A stretch of 64,000 nt of DNA from Bog-532 sp963830385 (GCA_963830385.1 CAWHMD010000006.1:695180-759179); one strand, 5' to 3'; counted from the stretch's first letter, positions 7,304 to 16,329 are shown. The notes: a model not told the origin generated them from the sequence alone. Translations and numbers: made by a program.

Positions 7304-9117
7304 CCGGGACTGCGGACCACGTCGGCGATGGCGCGCAGGCCGGGCTGGCTGGCCAGGTCCTCCAGCAGCACCGGCCGGCCGTCGCCGTCGGCCAGCGGGA
7401 TCCGCCAGTTGGGGTACTCGTCGGTCGTCCCCGGGATGTTCTGCGGCTGGCGCTGGCCCACCGCGTCCGGCAGCGACACCCCGATCAGGACCGACGGGGT
7501 GCGGGCGAGGTAGGCGTACAGCGCGACCACCTGGTCGGTCACGCTCGCCGACCCGTCGGCCGGCAGCAGCCCCTCCCGGACCAGGGCCGCGCGCCAGGCG
7601 GCCATCGTCTGCTCATGGTCGACCCGCTCTTCCTCTTCGGACCGGGCCAGCACCTCCAGGTCCGCCCGCAACGCCACGTGCTCACCGCTCACGAAGGCGG
7701 CGGCTGGCGGCAGGTCGTGGGTGCCGACCGCGGCCAGGTTGTTGGCCCGCCACTGGCCGGGCGGCAGCGGCTGGCCGTCGGGGCCGCGTTCGAACCACAG
7801 CATCGAGGTGCCGAGCACCCCGTGGCCGGCCAGGTACTCGCGGATCCAGGGCTCGATCGTGCCCAGGTCCTCACCGATGACCAGGAAGTCGCGGTCGGCG
7901 GCCGCCCGGGCCAGCGTGCCGACCGTCCCCACGTGGTCGTAGCGGACGTAGGTGCCCTGGTCGGGGGTGAGACCGGGTGGCACCCACCACAGCCGGAACA
8001 GGCCCATCACGTGGTCCACGCGCAGCGCGCCGGAGCTGCGGGTGGTCGCGTCGACCAGGTCGGCCAGCGCCTGGTACTGCTGCTCGGCCAGCCGCTCGGG
8101 GTGCCAGGGCTGGGAGCCCCAGTCCTGGCCCAGCTGGTTGAACTCGTCCGGCGGGGCGCCGACCGAAACCCCCGGAACGAACCGGTCCTGGTGGGACCAG
8201 ACGTCGGCGCCGGCCGGGCTGGCCCCGACCGCGAGGTCCTGGATGATCCCGATATCCATGCCCGCGGCCCGGGCGGCGGACTGAGCGGCCGCCAGCTGGC
8301 CGTCGGCCAGCCACTGCAGCCAGGCGTGGAAGTCCGCCTCCCGGCTGAGCCGGCTGTACTCGGCCTCGACCGTCTCCGAGCTGGGCCGGGACAGGGCCGC
8401 CGGCCACTGCCGCCAGTCCGGGCCGTGCCCCTCGGCCAGCACGCACCAGGTGGCCCAGTCGCGCAGCGCGGCCCCTCCCCGCTCGACGAACCGTTCGTAA
8501 TCGGCCTGCCGCTCGGCCCGCATCGGCACCTGATGCAGGATCTTGAGCGCGGCCCGCTTGGCCGTCCACACCGCGTCCCGGTCGATCAGCTGACCGGCCC
8601 GGGTGGCGGCCCGCAGCGGCTTGGCCAGGACCGCCAGGTGACCACGCTCGCGGTCGTCGAGCGCCTCGTACTCCGGCAGGTCCTCGATCCGCAGGTACAG
8701 CGGGCTGAGGAACTGCCTGCTCATCGGCAGATAAGGGGACGGACTGACCGGGGGTACCGGCTCGGCGGCGTGCAGCGGGTTGATCAGCACAAAGCCGGCG
8801 CCCAGCTCGCGGGCGCTCCAGCTGGCCAGCTCGGACAGGTCACGGAAGTCGCCGTGGCCCCAGGACGCGGCCGAGCGGACCGCGTAGAGCTGGATGGTCA
8901 GGCCCCAGGACCGGCGCCGGGGTGACGGGGCGACGGCATCCGCCAGCTGCGCGTCGGCCGCCTGCTCCGGCTGAAGGCTGGCGGGCGGGTCGCCGAGCGC
9001 CGCCAGGATCGCCTCGATCGTCGTGGGCGCCACGGCGACCTCGTGGCCACCTGACGCGTGGTACGACGTGGCCACTCCTCGGTCGTGCGCGGCGCGCATC
9101 AGTTCCGGCGAATTCAT
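7300..9117 (-). CDS. malQ: 4-alpha-glucanotransferase (amylomaltase), GH77
   Basis: 605 residues, somewhat shorter than the roughly 700 of many actinobacterial MalQ proteins. It transfers alpha-1,4-glucan chains between maltodextrins in the cytoplasm (glycogen/maltose metabolism). GH77 blocks visible: ELASWSARELGAGFVLINPL, SPSPYLPMSRQFLSPLYL, the nucleophile region ALRVDHVMGLFRLWWVP (Asp in RVDH), the acid/base LVIGEDLGTIEPWI and the NLAAVGTHDLPPAAAF stretch carrying the third carboxylate. The C-terminus (QPQNIPGTTDEYPNWRIPL) is the family's substrate-loop motif. It stands alone on its strand and is divergent from the kinase gene at 9207, the 89-base gap holding both promoters. Confidence 0.92.
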   Translation of the reverse strand: MNSPELMRAAHDRGVATSYHASGGHEVAVAPTTIEAILAALGDPPASLQPEQAADAQLADAVAPSPRRRSWGLTIQLYAVRSAASWGHGDFRDLSELASWSARELGAGFVLINPLHAAEPVPPVSPSPYLPMSRQFLSPLYLRIEDLPEYEALDDRERGHLAVLAKPLRAATRAGQLIDRDAVWTAKRAALKILHQVPMRAERQADYERFVERGGAALRDWATWCVLAEGHGPDWRQWPAALSRPSSETVEAEYSRLSREADFHAWLQWLADGQLAAAQSAARAAGMDIGIIQDLAVGASPAGADVWSHQDRFVPGVSVGAPPDEFNQLGQDWGSQPWHPERLAEQQYQALADLVDATTRSSGALRVDHVMGLFRLWWVPPGLTPDQGTYVRYDHVGTVGTLARAAADRDFLVIGEDLGTIEPWIREYLAGHGVLGTSMLWFERGPDGQPLPPGQWRANNLAAVGTHDLPPAAAFVSGEHVALRADLEVLARSEEEERVDHEQTMAAWRAALVREGLLPADGSASVTDQVVALYAYLARTPSVLIGVSLPDAVGQRQPQNIPGTTDEYPNWRIPLADGDGRPVLLEDLASQPGLRAIADVVRSPG

Positions 9118-9206
9118 GGGCTCTATCGTTCCAGGCCGCAGCGATGTGGCCGGCCAGGCGGGGCCGATGGACGTTAGCCCGGCGTCCCTGCGGGTAACCG
9201 GGCGTT

Positions 9207-11180
9207 ATGGGTCCCGCTGAGCCAGAACGCCTCCTTGCCGGGCGTTACCGGCTTCGCACCATAATCGGCCGGGGCGGGATGGGCGTGGTCTGGCGGGCTC
9301 GCGACCAGTTGCTGGGGCGGGACGTGGCGGTCAAGGAGATCATCTGGCCGGCCAACCTGGACGCGGCCGAGTGGGACGTGGCCAAGCAGCGGGCACAGCG
9401 GGAAGCCCAGGTGGCTGCCCGGCTGAGCCACCCCAACGTGGTCGCCATCTTCGACGTGGTCAGCGAGGACGATCGGCCCTGGATCATCATGGAGCTGGTC
9501 ACCAACCGTTCACTGCGCGACCGGGTGCGGGACGACGGCCCGCTGACCCCGGCCCAGGCCGCGCACGCCGGCCTCGGCATCCTGGCCGCGCTGCGGGCCG
9601 CGCACCAGGCGGGCGTGCTGCATCGGGACGTGAAACCGGCCAACGTGCTCATCACCCCCGAGGGCCGGGTGGTACTGACCGACTTCGGGATCGCCCGCGC
9701 CACCGACAGCCCGGCCCTGACCGGCACCGGGATCCTGGTCGGCTCGCCGTCCTACATCTCCCCCGAACGGGCCCAGGGGCGCCGGGCGGCCGCCTCGGCC
9801 GACCTGTGGGGGCTGGGCGCCTGCCTGTACTCGGCGGTCGAGGGGCGGCCGCCGTTCGACCGGGAGGGGGCGCTGGCCAGCTTGACCGCGGTGGTCACGG
9901 ACGAGCCCGACCCGCCGGCCCACGCGGGCCCGTTGTGGCCGGTCATCAGCGGCCTGCTGCGCAAGGACCCCGACCAGCGGCTGGACGCCGACGAGGTGGA
10001 GGCGATGCTGCAGGAGCTGGCCGAGGGTGACGCGGCCGAGGTGCTGGCGGCCACGCCGAAGACGGAAGCGATGCCAGAGTCCTCCCTGGTGCCTGAGGTT
10101 GCCAGTGAGCCTGAGCTTGTCGGTGAATCTGAGGTTGCCGATAGGCCTGGGGCTGACGGAGAGGTTGGGGCTGACGGGAGTTCTGAGGTTTTTGAGAGGG
10201 CCGTGGCTGCTGAGGGAGCGGTGGCTGAGAGATCCGTGGCTGCCGACGGGGCCGTGGCTGCTGACGGGGCCGTGGCTGCCCACAGGGCTGCGGTTGCCGA
10301 CGGGGCTGCGGCTGCCGACGGGGCTGCGGCTGCCGACGGGGCCGTGGCTGCCGACGAAGCAGCGGCTGCCGACGGGGCTCCGGCTGCTGAGGGCACCGAG
10401 GGGCCCGGAGAGACCGGGCCGCTATCGGCGGCGGTCACCCATCCCCCGGCCGGTCGCCCGGCCGGGCGCCCAGGCGACCGGGGGCGGAACCGGACGCGGA
10501 TCCTGGTGGCGGCCGCGGCGGCGGTCGTGGTGGTCGCGGCGGTGGTGGTCAGCCTGGTGCTGACCGCGAACGGACCGTCCGGGCGTCACCAGGCCGCGCC
10601 GCCCGCGACCTCGCACAGCGTCTCGCCATCCGTTCGGCCCTCGTCGAGCCCCTCGTCCAGCCCGTCGGCCAGCGCCTCGGCCCGCCCTTCGCCCTCGGCC
10701 GCGGCCTCGGGCGCCACCAGCGCCGTACCCGCCGGCTACTACCGGTTCACCAACTCGACCGGGTTCTCGATCGGCGTGCCCAAGGGCTGGCAGATCTCGC
10801 ACGACGGGCATTACGTCTACATCCGCGACCCCGCCGACAGCGGGATCTTCCTGCTCATCGATCAGTCGGACCAGCCCCAGCCGAACGCCCTGGCCGACTG
10901 GAAACAGCAGGCCGAGGCCCGGCAGGGCAGCTACCCCGGCTACCACCTGATCCGGATCCAGCCCGTGGCCTACCCGCAGGCCAAGCAGGCCGCGGACTGG
11001 GAGTTCACCTACGACCGGGACGGCACCACGGTCCACATCCTGAACCGGAACGTGCTGGCCAACGCGACGCACGCGTACGCGCTCTACTGGTCCGCGCCGG
11101 ATAGTGACTGGACCACGGACTACCACTACTTCCAGGCCTTCGCCGCCACCTTCCGGCCTGCCGGTGCAGGCCAGGGCTGA
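9207..11180 (+). CDS. Membrane Ser/Thr protein kinase (PknB/Hanks type)
   Basis: 657 residues. Kinase domain about 14-272: P-loop GRGGMGVVW, catalytic Lys43 in VAVKE, HRDVKPAN with Asp141, DFG at 159-161, activation loop TGTGILVGSPSYISPE. A low-complexity linker (about 290-425) with repeated A-A-D-G-A units follows, then one membrane helix (about 431-453), a Ser/Pro-rich stalk and an outside domain (about 505-650) with no PASTA repeats but a compact fold containing FTNSTGFSIGVPKGWQI. It would sense an envelope signal and phosphorylate cytoplasmic proteins. The start is the first ATG before the glycine-rich loop, at the usual distance. The outer domain resembles those often attached to actinobacterial kinases, ligand unknown. 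Confidence 0.9.
   Translation: MGPAEPERLLAGRYRLRTIIGRGGMGVVWRARDQLLGRDVAVKEIIWPANLDAAEWDVAKQRAQREAQVAARLSHPNVVAIFDVVSEDDRPWIIMELVTNRSLRDRVRDDGPLTPAQAAHAGLGILAALRAAHQAGVLHRDVKPANVLITPEGRVVLTDFGIARATDSPALTGTGILVGSPSYISPERAQGRRAAASADLWGLGACLYSAVEGRPPFDREGALASLTAVVTDEPDPPAHAGPLWPVISGLLRKDPDQRLDADEVEAMLQELAEGDAAEVLAATPKTEAMPESSLVPEVASEPELVGESEVADRPGADGEVGADGSSEVFERAVAAEGAVAERSVAADGAVAADGAVAAHRAAVADGAAAADGAAAADGAVAADEAAAADGAPAAEGTEGPGETGPLSAAVTHPPAGRPAGRPGDRGRNRTRILVAAAAAVVVVAAVVVSLVLTANGPSGRHQAAPPATSHSVSPSVRPSSSPSSSPSASASARPSPSAAASGATSAVPAGYYRFTNSTGFSIGVPKGWQISHDGHYVYIRDPADSGIFLLIDQSDQPQPNALADWKQQAEARQGSYPGYHLIRIQPVAYPQAKQAADWEFTYDRDGTTVHILNRNVLANATHAYALYWSAPDSDWTTDYHYFQAFAATFRPAGAGQG
10197..10391 (+). 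repeat. 18-base tandem repeats inside the kinase linker
   Basis: About ten imperfect 18-base units of the form GCYGACGGGGCYGYGGCT encode A-A-D-G-A-V hexapeptides (residues about 331-395) between the kinase domain and the membrane helix. Unit identity is high, so copy number probably varies between strains. Confidence 0.8.
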
Positions 11181-11200
11181 TCAGATACGGGAGGGCCGGG

Positions 11201-11698
11201 GTGCAGTTGCGCGATGTCGAGCTGGGCGACGTCGATGCCTACGTGCGGATGCGGTGCGATCCGGTCATGATGGCCGACCTGGGTGGGCCGCTGCCGCGCG
11301 AGGGTATGGAGGCCAAGGTGGCCCGCGACGTGCGGGCGGCCGCGGCCGATACCGACTGGATCAAGATGATCGTGCCCGACGAGGCCGCGCCCGATGCGGC
11401 CGCGGGCAACGTGGTGATGTGGTCCCACGACGAAGACGGCGAGCCGATGACTGAGATCGGCTGGATGGTGCTGCCGGAGTTCCAGGGCCGCGGCCTCGGC
11501 AAGCGGGCCGTCCGGATGCTGCTCGGCCTGGCCCGCGACGATGGCCGGTGGGGGCTCGTGCACGCCTTCCCGGCGACGTCGAATGAGCCGTCGAACGGGA
11601 TCTGCCGCTCGGTCGGCTTCAGGTTCGCTGGTGAGCGGGACGTGACCTTCGCCGGTCGTCTGATACACAGCAACCACTGGGTCATCGACCTGACGTAG
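11201..11698 (+). CDS. GNAT-family N-acetyltransferase
   Basis: 165 residues from a GTG preceded by GGGAGGG. The N-terminus (VQLRDVELGDVDAYVRMRCDP) is the typical RimJ/RimL-like opening. The acetyl-CoA pyrophosphate loop is visible as VLPEFQGRGLGKRAVRMLL (Q/RxxGxG/A), followed by a helix and the late SNGICRSVGFRFAGE strand-helix, with an Asn/Gly pair in the usual place. It transfers acetyl from acetyl-CoA to an amine of an unknown small molecule or protein. It begins 20 bases after the kinase stop and 26 bases before the RidA start, so a loose same-strand cluster is likely, without functional evidence linking them. Confidence 0.85.
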   Translation: MQLRDVELGDVDAYVRMRCDPVMMADLGGPLPREGMEAKVARDVRAAAADTDWIKMIVPDEAAPDAAAGNVVMWSHDEDGEPMTEIGWMVLPEFQGRGLGKRAVRMLLGLARDDGRWGLVHAFPATSNEPSNGICRSVGFRFAGERDVTFAGRLIHSNHWVIDLT

Positions 11699-11724
11699 CT
11701 GCCGCCGAGGCCGAGAGGGCGACC

Positions 11725-12137
11725 ATGCCAGCCGTCCGGAAGATCAACGTCGACGGCGTGGCCCGGCTGCCCGCCTTCTGCCACGCCACCGTGGCCGGCG
11801 GCCAGGTGTTCGTGTCCGGGATGCTGGGCGCCGCCCCTGGCACGATGGAGCTGGTCCCGGGCGGAATCGCGGCCGAGACCACGCAGGCGCTCCGCAACGT
11901 CGAGACGATCCTGGCCGCCTGCGGGTGCGGGCTGGCCGACGTGGCCAAGGTGAACGTCTACCTCACCGACATGGGCAGCTTCGCCGCCATGAACGAGGCC
12001 TACCTCGCGGTGTTGGGGGCCGGGCCGCCGGCCCGGATCACCGTCGGCTGCACCGCACTCGCCCTCGGGCGCTGGTGGAGATGGATTGCGTGGCTTTCCG
12101 TCCGGATGATGCGCGCGACCCGGGTGACATGCCTTAA
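11725..12137 (+). pseudogene. RidA/YjgF family enamine deaminase with a single-base frameshift near its 3' end
   Basis: The first 115 residues are a normal RidA protein (HATVAGGQVFVSGMLG, TTQALRNVETILAACG, DVAKVNVYLTDMGSFAAMNE, PPARITVGCTALALG). RidA deaminates reactive enamine/imine intermediates from PLP enzymes. At the GGG of 12067-12069 the original frame runs into WRWIAWLSVRMMRATR, foreign to the family. One base earlier in frame it continues as ALVEMDCVAF and ends at 12137, exactly the expected RidA C-terminus. Thus one G has been lost. Unshifted, the reading frame would run to 12144. Whether this is a real mutation or a base-call error in a G run cannot be told here; the rest shows no decay, which favours an error or a very recent event. 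Confidence 0.8.
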
Positions 12138-12304
12138 ACCCTGACAAGCCGGACGCTCTCGCATCAGCTTCAGAGTCTTTTCAACATTTTCAATCATTTA
12201 AAGAGCTTCTAACCAACCTTCGTAACCGCTTACATCACCAGATTCCGCCGAAATTTGCCAGAAAAGCGTGTTAGCCTCGCGGGCACCTGGGGATCGTCGT
12301 GTTA
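12138..12304. other. AT-rich gene-free stretch
   Basis: Between the RidA gene and the repeat block lies about 165 bases that are clearly richer in A/T than anything around them, including TTTTCAACATTTTCAATC and a run of short T tracts. No gene is visible. It is a likely promoter or DNA-bending region for the downstream exported glucanase. Confidence 0.5.
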
Positions 12305-12480
12305 CGGCGGCCACGCGGCCGCCGGGTCCGCGGTGGCTGAGCGGCCGCCGGCTTCGCGGTGGCCACGCGGTCATCGTGGCTGTGGCGGCTGAACGGCCGC
12401 CGTGACAACGGTGGCCACGCGGTCATCGCGCGTGGTGGCTACGGCCGTCGCGGCTGCGGTGGCCACGCGCCGCGGGGCTC
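12305..12480 (+). repeat. About 50-base imperfect tandem repeats upstream of the GH64 gene
   Basis: The phrase GGTGGCCACGCGGTCATCG recurs at about 12358 and 12410, with shortened forms at about 12307 and 12459; GGCTGARCGGCCGCCG recurs between them. Spacing is roughly 50 bases. The block lies in the untranslated leader 100-270 bases ahead of the start of the exported glucanase. Confidence 0.65.
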
Positions 12481-12577
12481 GCCACGGCGGCGGCTGCCGT
12501 GCTGTCGCGGCGACGCGCGGACCCGGCCGCGGGCGGCCGGCACGTTGGGGGATGGAACACGAGGCAAAGGAGCAGCA

Positions 12578-13831
12578 GTGATCTCCCGCAGGAAATTCGT
12601 CACTGGTTCACTGGCCGCGCTGGCCGTCCCGGCCGTGGCGGCCAAGCTGGTCACCGAGGAGCGCGGGCGCAGCGTGCGGCTCCGCCCGGCCGCCAGCGAG
12701 GCCACCGCGTCCACGCTGGCCGTCGCGCTGGTCAACAACACCGGCGCTGACACCGTGTACGCCCACGTCACCGGGCTGGCCATCGACAACAACAACGCGC
12801 TGATGCTGCTGGAGGCCGACGGCCAGACCCCGTACTACCCGGCGTCGCCGTCCGGCACCAACCAGCCGGTGCCGGTGAACTGCGCGATCCCGCTGAACGG
12901 ATCGGGCGGGGCGGCCAAGCAGATCACGATCCCGCACCTGGCGGGCGCCCGGATCTGGTTCTCGATCGGGTCGCCGCTCACGTTCCAGCTCAACCCGGGA
13001 CCGGCCCTGGTCGAACCGTCGGTGACCAATCCGTCCGACCCCAACATCAACACCCAGTGGGACTTCGCCGAGCTGACCTACAACTCCGCCCAGTTGTTCG
13101 CCAACATCAGCATGGTCGACTTCGCCTGCATCCCGATCGGGCTGAGCCTGGCCGACTCGTCCGGTGGGCAGCAGAGCGCGCCGGGCCTGCCCAACGGCGG
13201 CCTGGACACCATCTGTTCCGGGCTGACCGCCCAGTCCAACGCCGACGGACAGGGCTGGGACCAGCTCATCGTGACCAGCGGCGGCCAGAACCTGCGGGCG
13301 CTCAGCCCGACCAACGGCATCGTGATGAACTCGTCGCTGTTCTCGGGCTACTACGACGGCTACGTGAACCAGGTCTGGTCGATGTACTCCTCGGCCACGC
13401 TGAGCGTCGACACCCAGGCGTCCTACGGGACCGTGACCGGCCAGGTGAGCGGGGGCGCGCTGACGTTCAGCGGCGTCGGCTCGTTCGGGCAGCCGTCGGC
13501 GGCTGACATATTTGGCTGCAACAGCGGGCCGTTCAACCCGGCCGGGATGAGCGGCGAGATGCTGGCGATCCTGCCCCGGCTGGCCGCGGCGTTCAATCGC
13601 AGCACGCTGCTGACCGACACCAATCAGCCGGACGGGGAGAACCCGGCCGACTATTACGCCAACGCGATCACCAACCACTACGCGCGGATCGTGCACGCCA
13701 CCTCACAGGACCACCGCGGCTACGCGTTCCCCTACGACGACGTGGCGCCGACCGGGGGCACTGACCAGTCCGGGGCGGTGTCGAGCGGGAGCCCGAGCCT
13801 GCTGACCGTCACCCTCGGATCGGTGCACTGA
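12578..13831 (+). CDS. Tat-exported GH64 family beta-1,3-glucanase
   Basis: 417 residues from a GTG preceded by AAAGGA. The N-terminus ISRRKFVTGSLAALAVPAVAA is a twin-arginine signal (S-R-R-K-F-V), so the enzyme is probably folded before export. The mature part matches glycoside hydrolase family 64 (laminaripentaose-producing endo-1,3-beta-glucanase): the early strand ALVNNTGADTVYAHVTGLA, the block WFSIGSPLTFQLNPGPALVEPSVTNPSDPN, VDFACIPIGLSL, and QDHRGYAFPYDDV near the end, all typical. It would attack fungal or plant beta-1,3-glucan outside the cell. An upstream in-frame extension exists but contains the repeat block and no signal, so it is not used. Confidence 0.88.
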   Translation: MISRRKFVTGSLAALAVPAVAAKLVTEERGRSVRLRPAASEATASTLAVALVNNTGADTVYAHVTGLAIDNNNALMLLEADGQTPYYPASPSGTNQPVPVNCAIPLNGSGGAAKQITIPHLAGARIWFSIGSPLTFQLNPGPALVEPSVTNPSDPNINTQWDFAELTYNSAQLFANISMVDFACIPIGLSLADSSGGQQSAPGLPNGGLDTICSGLTAQSNADGQGWDQLIVTSGGQNLRALSPTNGIVMNSSLFSGYYDGYVNQVWSMYSSATLSVDTQASYGTVTGQVSGGALTFSGVGSFGQPSAADIFGCNSGPFNPAGMSGEMLAILPRLAAAFNRSTLLTDTNQPDGENPADYYANAITNHYARIVHATSQDHRGYAFPYDDVAPTGGTDQSGAVSSGSPSLLTVTLGSVH

Positions 13832-14175
13832 CCGACGGATACGGCGGGCGTGAGGAGCCTGACCTGGGCCGCGGCGGGGCCGGCGTTGCCGGTTCCCGCC
13901 CGGCCCGATTTGCATCACGGGCCTCGGTCAGGTTGAGTTTCCGTTACAGACGGCGCGCCGGCCGACACGAACCGCCGTTTTACGGGCAATGGCTCTCTAT
14001 ACCGCCCGCGGGTCCTTATGATACTTTCCGACCTTACTCAGAGGTCTTCCAGCGAATTTCTGGAGCCAGCGATGAAGGACGGCGTGTAGCAGCCGGCCAG
14101 TCGATCTCGGCCACGAATTACTCCCTGCCCCCAAAATCGGAAGAGGCCCTGCCATGAACCCGGCGTGCGTGAGCT
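13832..14175. other. Gene-free leader region with a -10-like element
   Basis: About 340 bases hold no convincing gene. A TATGAT at 14017-14022 is a good -10 candidate for the methyltransferase at 14176, implying a leader of about 150 bases. Short reading frames here have no family resemblance and poor codon use. Confidence 0.4.
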
Positions 14176-14760
14176 GTGCCTGAGGCACACGAGGCTGCCC
14201 CGCAGCCGCTTACCTGGCTCGACCGTTTCCTGCAGCGCTACCGGATCCGGATGGCGATCCGTGTACTGCCCAAGGCCACCCGCCTGCTGGACATCGGGAC
14301 CCACGACGGGACCCTGTTCCGGCTGACCGGCGCGAGCGGTATCGGCATCGACCCCGAACTCATCGAGGTGGCCCCGATGCCGGGTGTCACGATGGTCAAG
14401 GGCTTCTTCCCGGACGATCTGCCGCCCCAGCCGGGCGAGTTGTTCAACGCGGCGACCGCCCTGGCGGTGCTCGAGCACATCCCCGAAGACGAGCTCGCCA
14501 ACTGGGCCAAGTCGCTGGCCGCCCTGATCGCCCCCGGCGGGCGGGTGGTCATCACCGTGCCCGCCCCGACCGTCGACCACATGCTGCACGTGCTGATGGG
14601 GTTGCACCTGATCGCGGGCATCGAGGCGCACCAGCACCACGGGTTCCAGCCCGCCGACCTGGAGTCGATCTTCAGCCCGCCGGACTGGCGGCTGCACAAG
14701 CACCGGCTGTTCCAGCTCGGCCTGAACCACCTCTACGTCTTCGAGCGCACCAGCGGCTGA
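14176..14760 (+). CDS. Class I SAM-dependent methyltransferase
   Basis: 194 residues from a GTG. The Rossmann motif I is LLDIGTHDGTLFRL, motif II GIGIDPELIEV, and the post-motif region ATALAVLEHIPEDELANW and LIAPGGRVVITVPAPTVDH completes a typical ubiE/Methyltransf_11-type fold. It is short at the N-terminus (about 30 residues before motif I). HQHHGFQPADLESIFSPP near the end is the family's cap region. Substrate unknown. Its stop codon lies inside the 3' end of the convergent gene 14733-15248 (28 bases overlap). Confidence 0.82.
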   Translation: MPEAHEAAPQPLTWLDRFLQRYRIRMAIRVLPKATRLLDIGTHDGTLFRLTGASGIGIDPELIEVAPMPGVTMVKGFFPDDLPPQPGELFNAATALAVLEHIPEDELANWAKSLAALIAPGGRVVITVPAPTVDHMLHVLMGLHLIAGIEAHQHHGFQPADLESIFSPPDWRLHKHRLFQLGLNHLYVFERTSG

Positions 14761-15248
14761 AGCGGTAGCCCGGGATCCAGCTGCGCGCTGATCTGACGCA
14801 GCTGGCCGGGCAGCGAGGCGCCGTTCCGCCGGTTGTACACCGGCCCGGCGGCGTCGGTCAGCAGCACCTGGGCGGCCGCGACCCCCGCCACCGGAACCGG
14901 GAGCGGGGCCCGCAGGAGACCGGCCAGGTCGCGGACATCGCCGGCCGCGGCCAGGATGCGGTCCCGGCACAACGCGGCCGGGATGCTGGGGCGGGGCTCG
15001 CGGGCGGCCACTTCCAGCAGGTGCTCCCAGTGGCAGGCCAGGTCCCGCCGCCAGGGCAGCGCGACGATCTGCTGCGCCCGGATGGCGAGCAGGCGGCCCG
15101 ACTCGGGTGCGTGCCCGGCGGCCAGCCGCCGGTCCAGGGACGCGCCGAACAGTCGCGCCAGCAGCCGGCCGGTGACACTGGCCGGGCGGATGATCATGTG
15201 CCCCGAACCGGGCTGATCGCTCAGTACGAGGACGGTTCTGCTCCTCAT
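14733..15248 (-). CDS. Uncharacterised protein, 171 residues
   Basis: No family recognised. The likely start is the ATG at 15248 (MRSRTVLVLSDQPGSGHMII), though GGAGGA abuts it with almost no spacer, so an upstream in-frame start at about 15290 is possible. The protein is Ala/Arg/Leu-rich with no membrane helix; codon use and third-position GC are those of its neighbours, so it is probably a genuine gene. It is divergent from the GlxA-type regulator at 15301, sharing a 52-base gap, and its 3' end overlaps the methyltransferase. Regulation by the GlxA neighbour is possible but not shown. Confidence 0.55.
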   Translation of the reverse strand: MRSRTVLVLSDQPGSGHMIIRPASVTGRLLARLFGASLDRRLAAGHAPESGRLLAIRAQQIVALPWRRDLACHWEHLLEVAAREPRPSIPAALCRDRILAAAGDVRDLAGLLRAPLPVPVAGVAAAQVLLTDAAGPVYNRRNGASLPGQLRQISAQLDPGLPLQPLVRSKT

Positions 15249-15300
15249 TCCTCCATCATCGGCGCTGACGCGCGCCCGGGTAAGTGGCATCATTGACAAC

Positions 15301-16329
15301 ATGCGCGACAATGCTGCCATTGTGGCCGAAGCACCCGCTGAGCCCGCGCCGGCCCGGGCGGCCGAGCCCGGAGCGGCCGCGCCGGAATCGGTCGCGATGG
15401 TGCTCTACGACGGGGTCGCGCCGTTCGAGGTCGGCGTGGTCTGCGACGTCTTCGGCGGGGACTTCGCGCGGGATTTCGGTGTCCCCTGGTACCGGCTGAC
15501 CATCTGCGCGGCCACGCCGTCGGTCCGGCTGGACATCGGCCCGCGGATGGAGGTGCCGTCCGGGCTGGCCGCGATCCGGACGGCCGGCACGGTCGTGGTG
15601 ATGCCCACCGAGCAGGCCGACCGGGTGCCGGCCGCGGTACTCGACGAGCTGCGGGCGGCCCGGCGGCGGGGCCAGCGCATCCTGTCCCTCTGCACCGGGG
15701 CGTTCATCCTGGCCGCGGCCGGGATCCTGGATGGCCGCCGGGCCACCACCCACTGGGCCGAGTGCGCCCAGCTGGCCGAGCGCTACCCGCAGGTCACGGT
15801 GGACCCGGACGTGCTCTACGTGGACGAGGGTGACCTGCTCACCTCGGCCGGCAGCGCCGCCAGCATCGACCTGTGCCTGCACGTGGTGCAGCGAGACTTC
15901 GGCCGCGAGGTGGCCACCCGGCTGGCCCGCGAGCTGGTGGTGCCGCTGCACCGCGAGGGCGGCCAGGCTCAGTTCATCGACACGCCGATCCCGGTGCTGG
16001 ACGAGCAGCACCTGTTCACGGACACGCTCGCCTGGCTGCAGGGACACCTCGATGAGACCGTGACCGTGCACGACCTGGCCGCCCGGGCGGCCATGAGCTC
16101 CCGCACGTTCGCCCGGCGGTTCCTGGCCAGTACCGGCGTGACCCCCTACCAGTGGATCGTGCGAGAGCGTGTCCGGCTGGCCCAGCGGATGCTGGAGACC
16201 ACCGACCTGTCCATCGACGCGGTCGCGGTCAAGGCCGGCTTCTGCACGCCCGGCAACCTGCGCAAGCACTTCAGCCGGACGGTGCGCACCAGCCCGCACG
16301 CGTACCGGGACTCGTTCCGCGCCCACTGA
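15301..16329 (+). CDS. GlxA-type AraC regulator with DJ-1/PfpI domain
   Basis: 342 residues. After an Ala/Pro/Glu-rich 30-residue tail comes a DJ-1/PfpI amidotransferase-like domain (about 35-200: VAMVLYDGVAPFEVGVVCDVFG, nucleophile-elbow region ILSLCTGAFILAAAG with the Cys retained, and ATTHWAEC). Then a C-terminal AraC double helix-turn-helix (about 240-335: VHDLAARAAMSSRTFARRF and VAVKAGFCTPGNLRKHF). Members usually repress or activate amine/amino-acid catabolic genes. It ends 15 bases from the stop of the convergent histidine kinase. Its closest potential target is the divergent gene at 14733-15248. Confidence 0.9.
   Translation: MRDNAAIVAEAPAEPAPARAAEPGAAAPESVAMVLYDGVAPFEVGVVCDVFGGDFARDFGVPWYRLTICAATPSVRLDIGPRMEVPSGLAAIRTAGTVVVMPTEQADRVPAAVLDELRAARRRGQRILSLCTGAFILAAAGILDGRRATTHWAECAQLAERYPQVTVDPDVLYVDEGDLLTSAGSAASIDLCLHVVQRDFGREVATRLARELVVPLHREGGQAQFIDTPIPVLDEQHLFTDTLAWLQGHLDETVTVHDLAARAAMSSRTFARRFLASTGVTPYQWIVRERVRLAQRMLETTDLSIDAVAVKAGFCTPGNLRKHFSRTVRTSPHAYRDSFRAH

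Noticed and set aside
7615..8925. 436-residue plus-strand frame inside malQ
   Set aside because: Antisense of a well-conserved enzyme; composition is typical of GC-rich shadow frames.
12359..12577. N-terminal extension of the GH64 protein
   Set aside because: Covers the 50-base repeats and would bury the Tat signal; the GTG at 12578 has a ribosome site.
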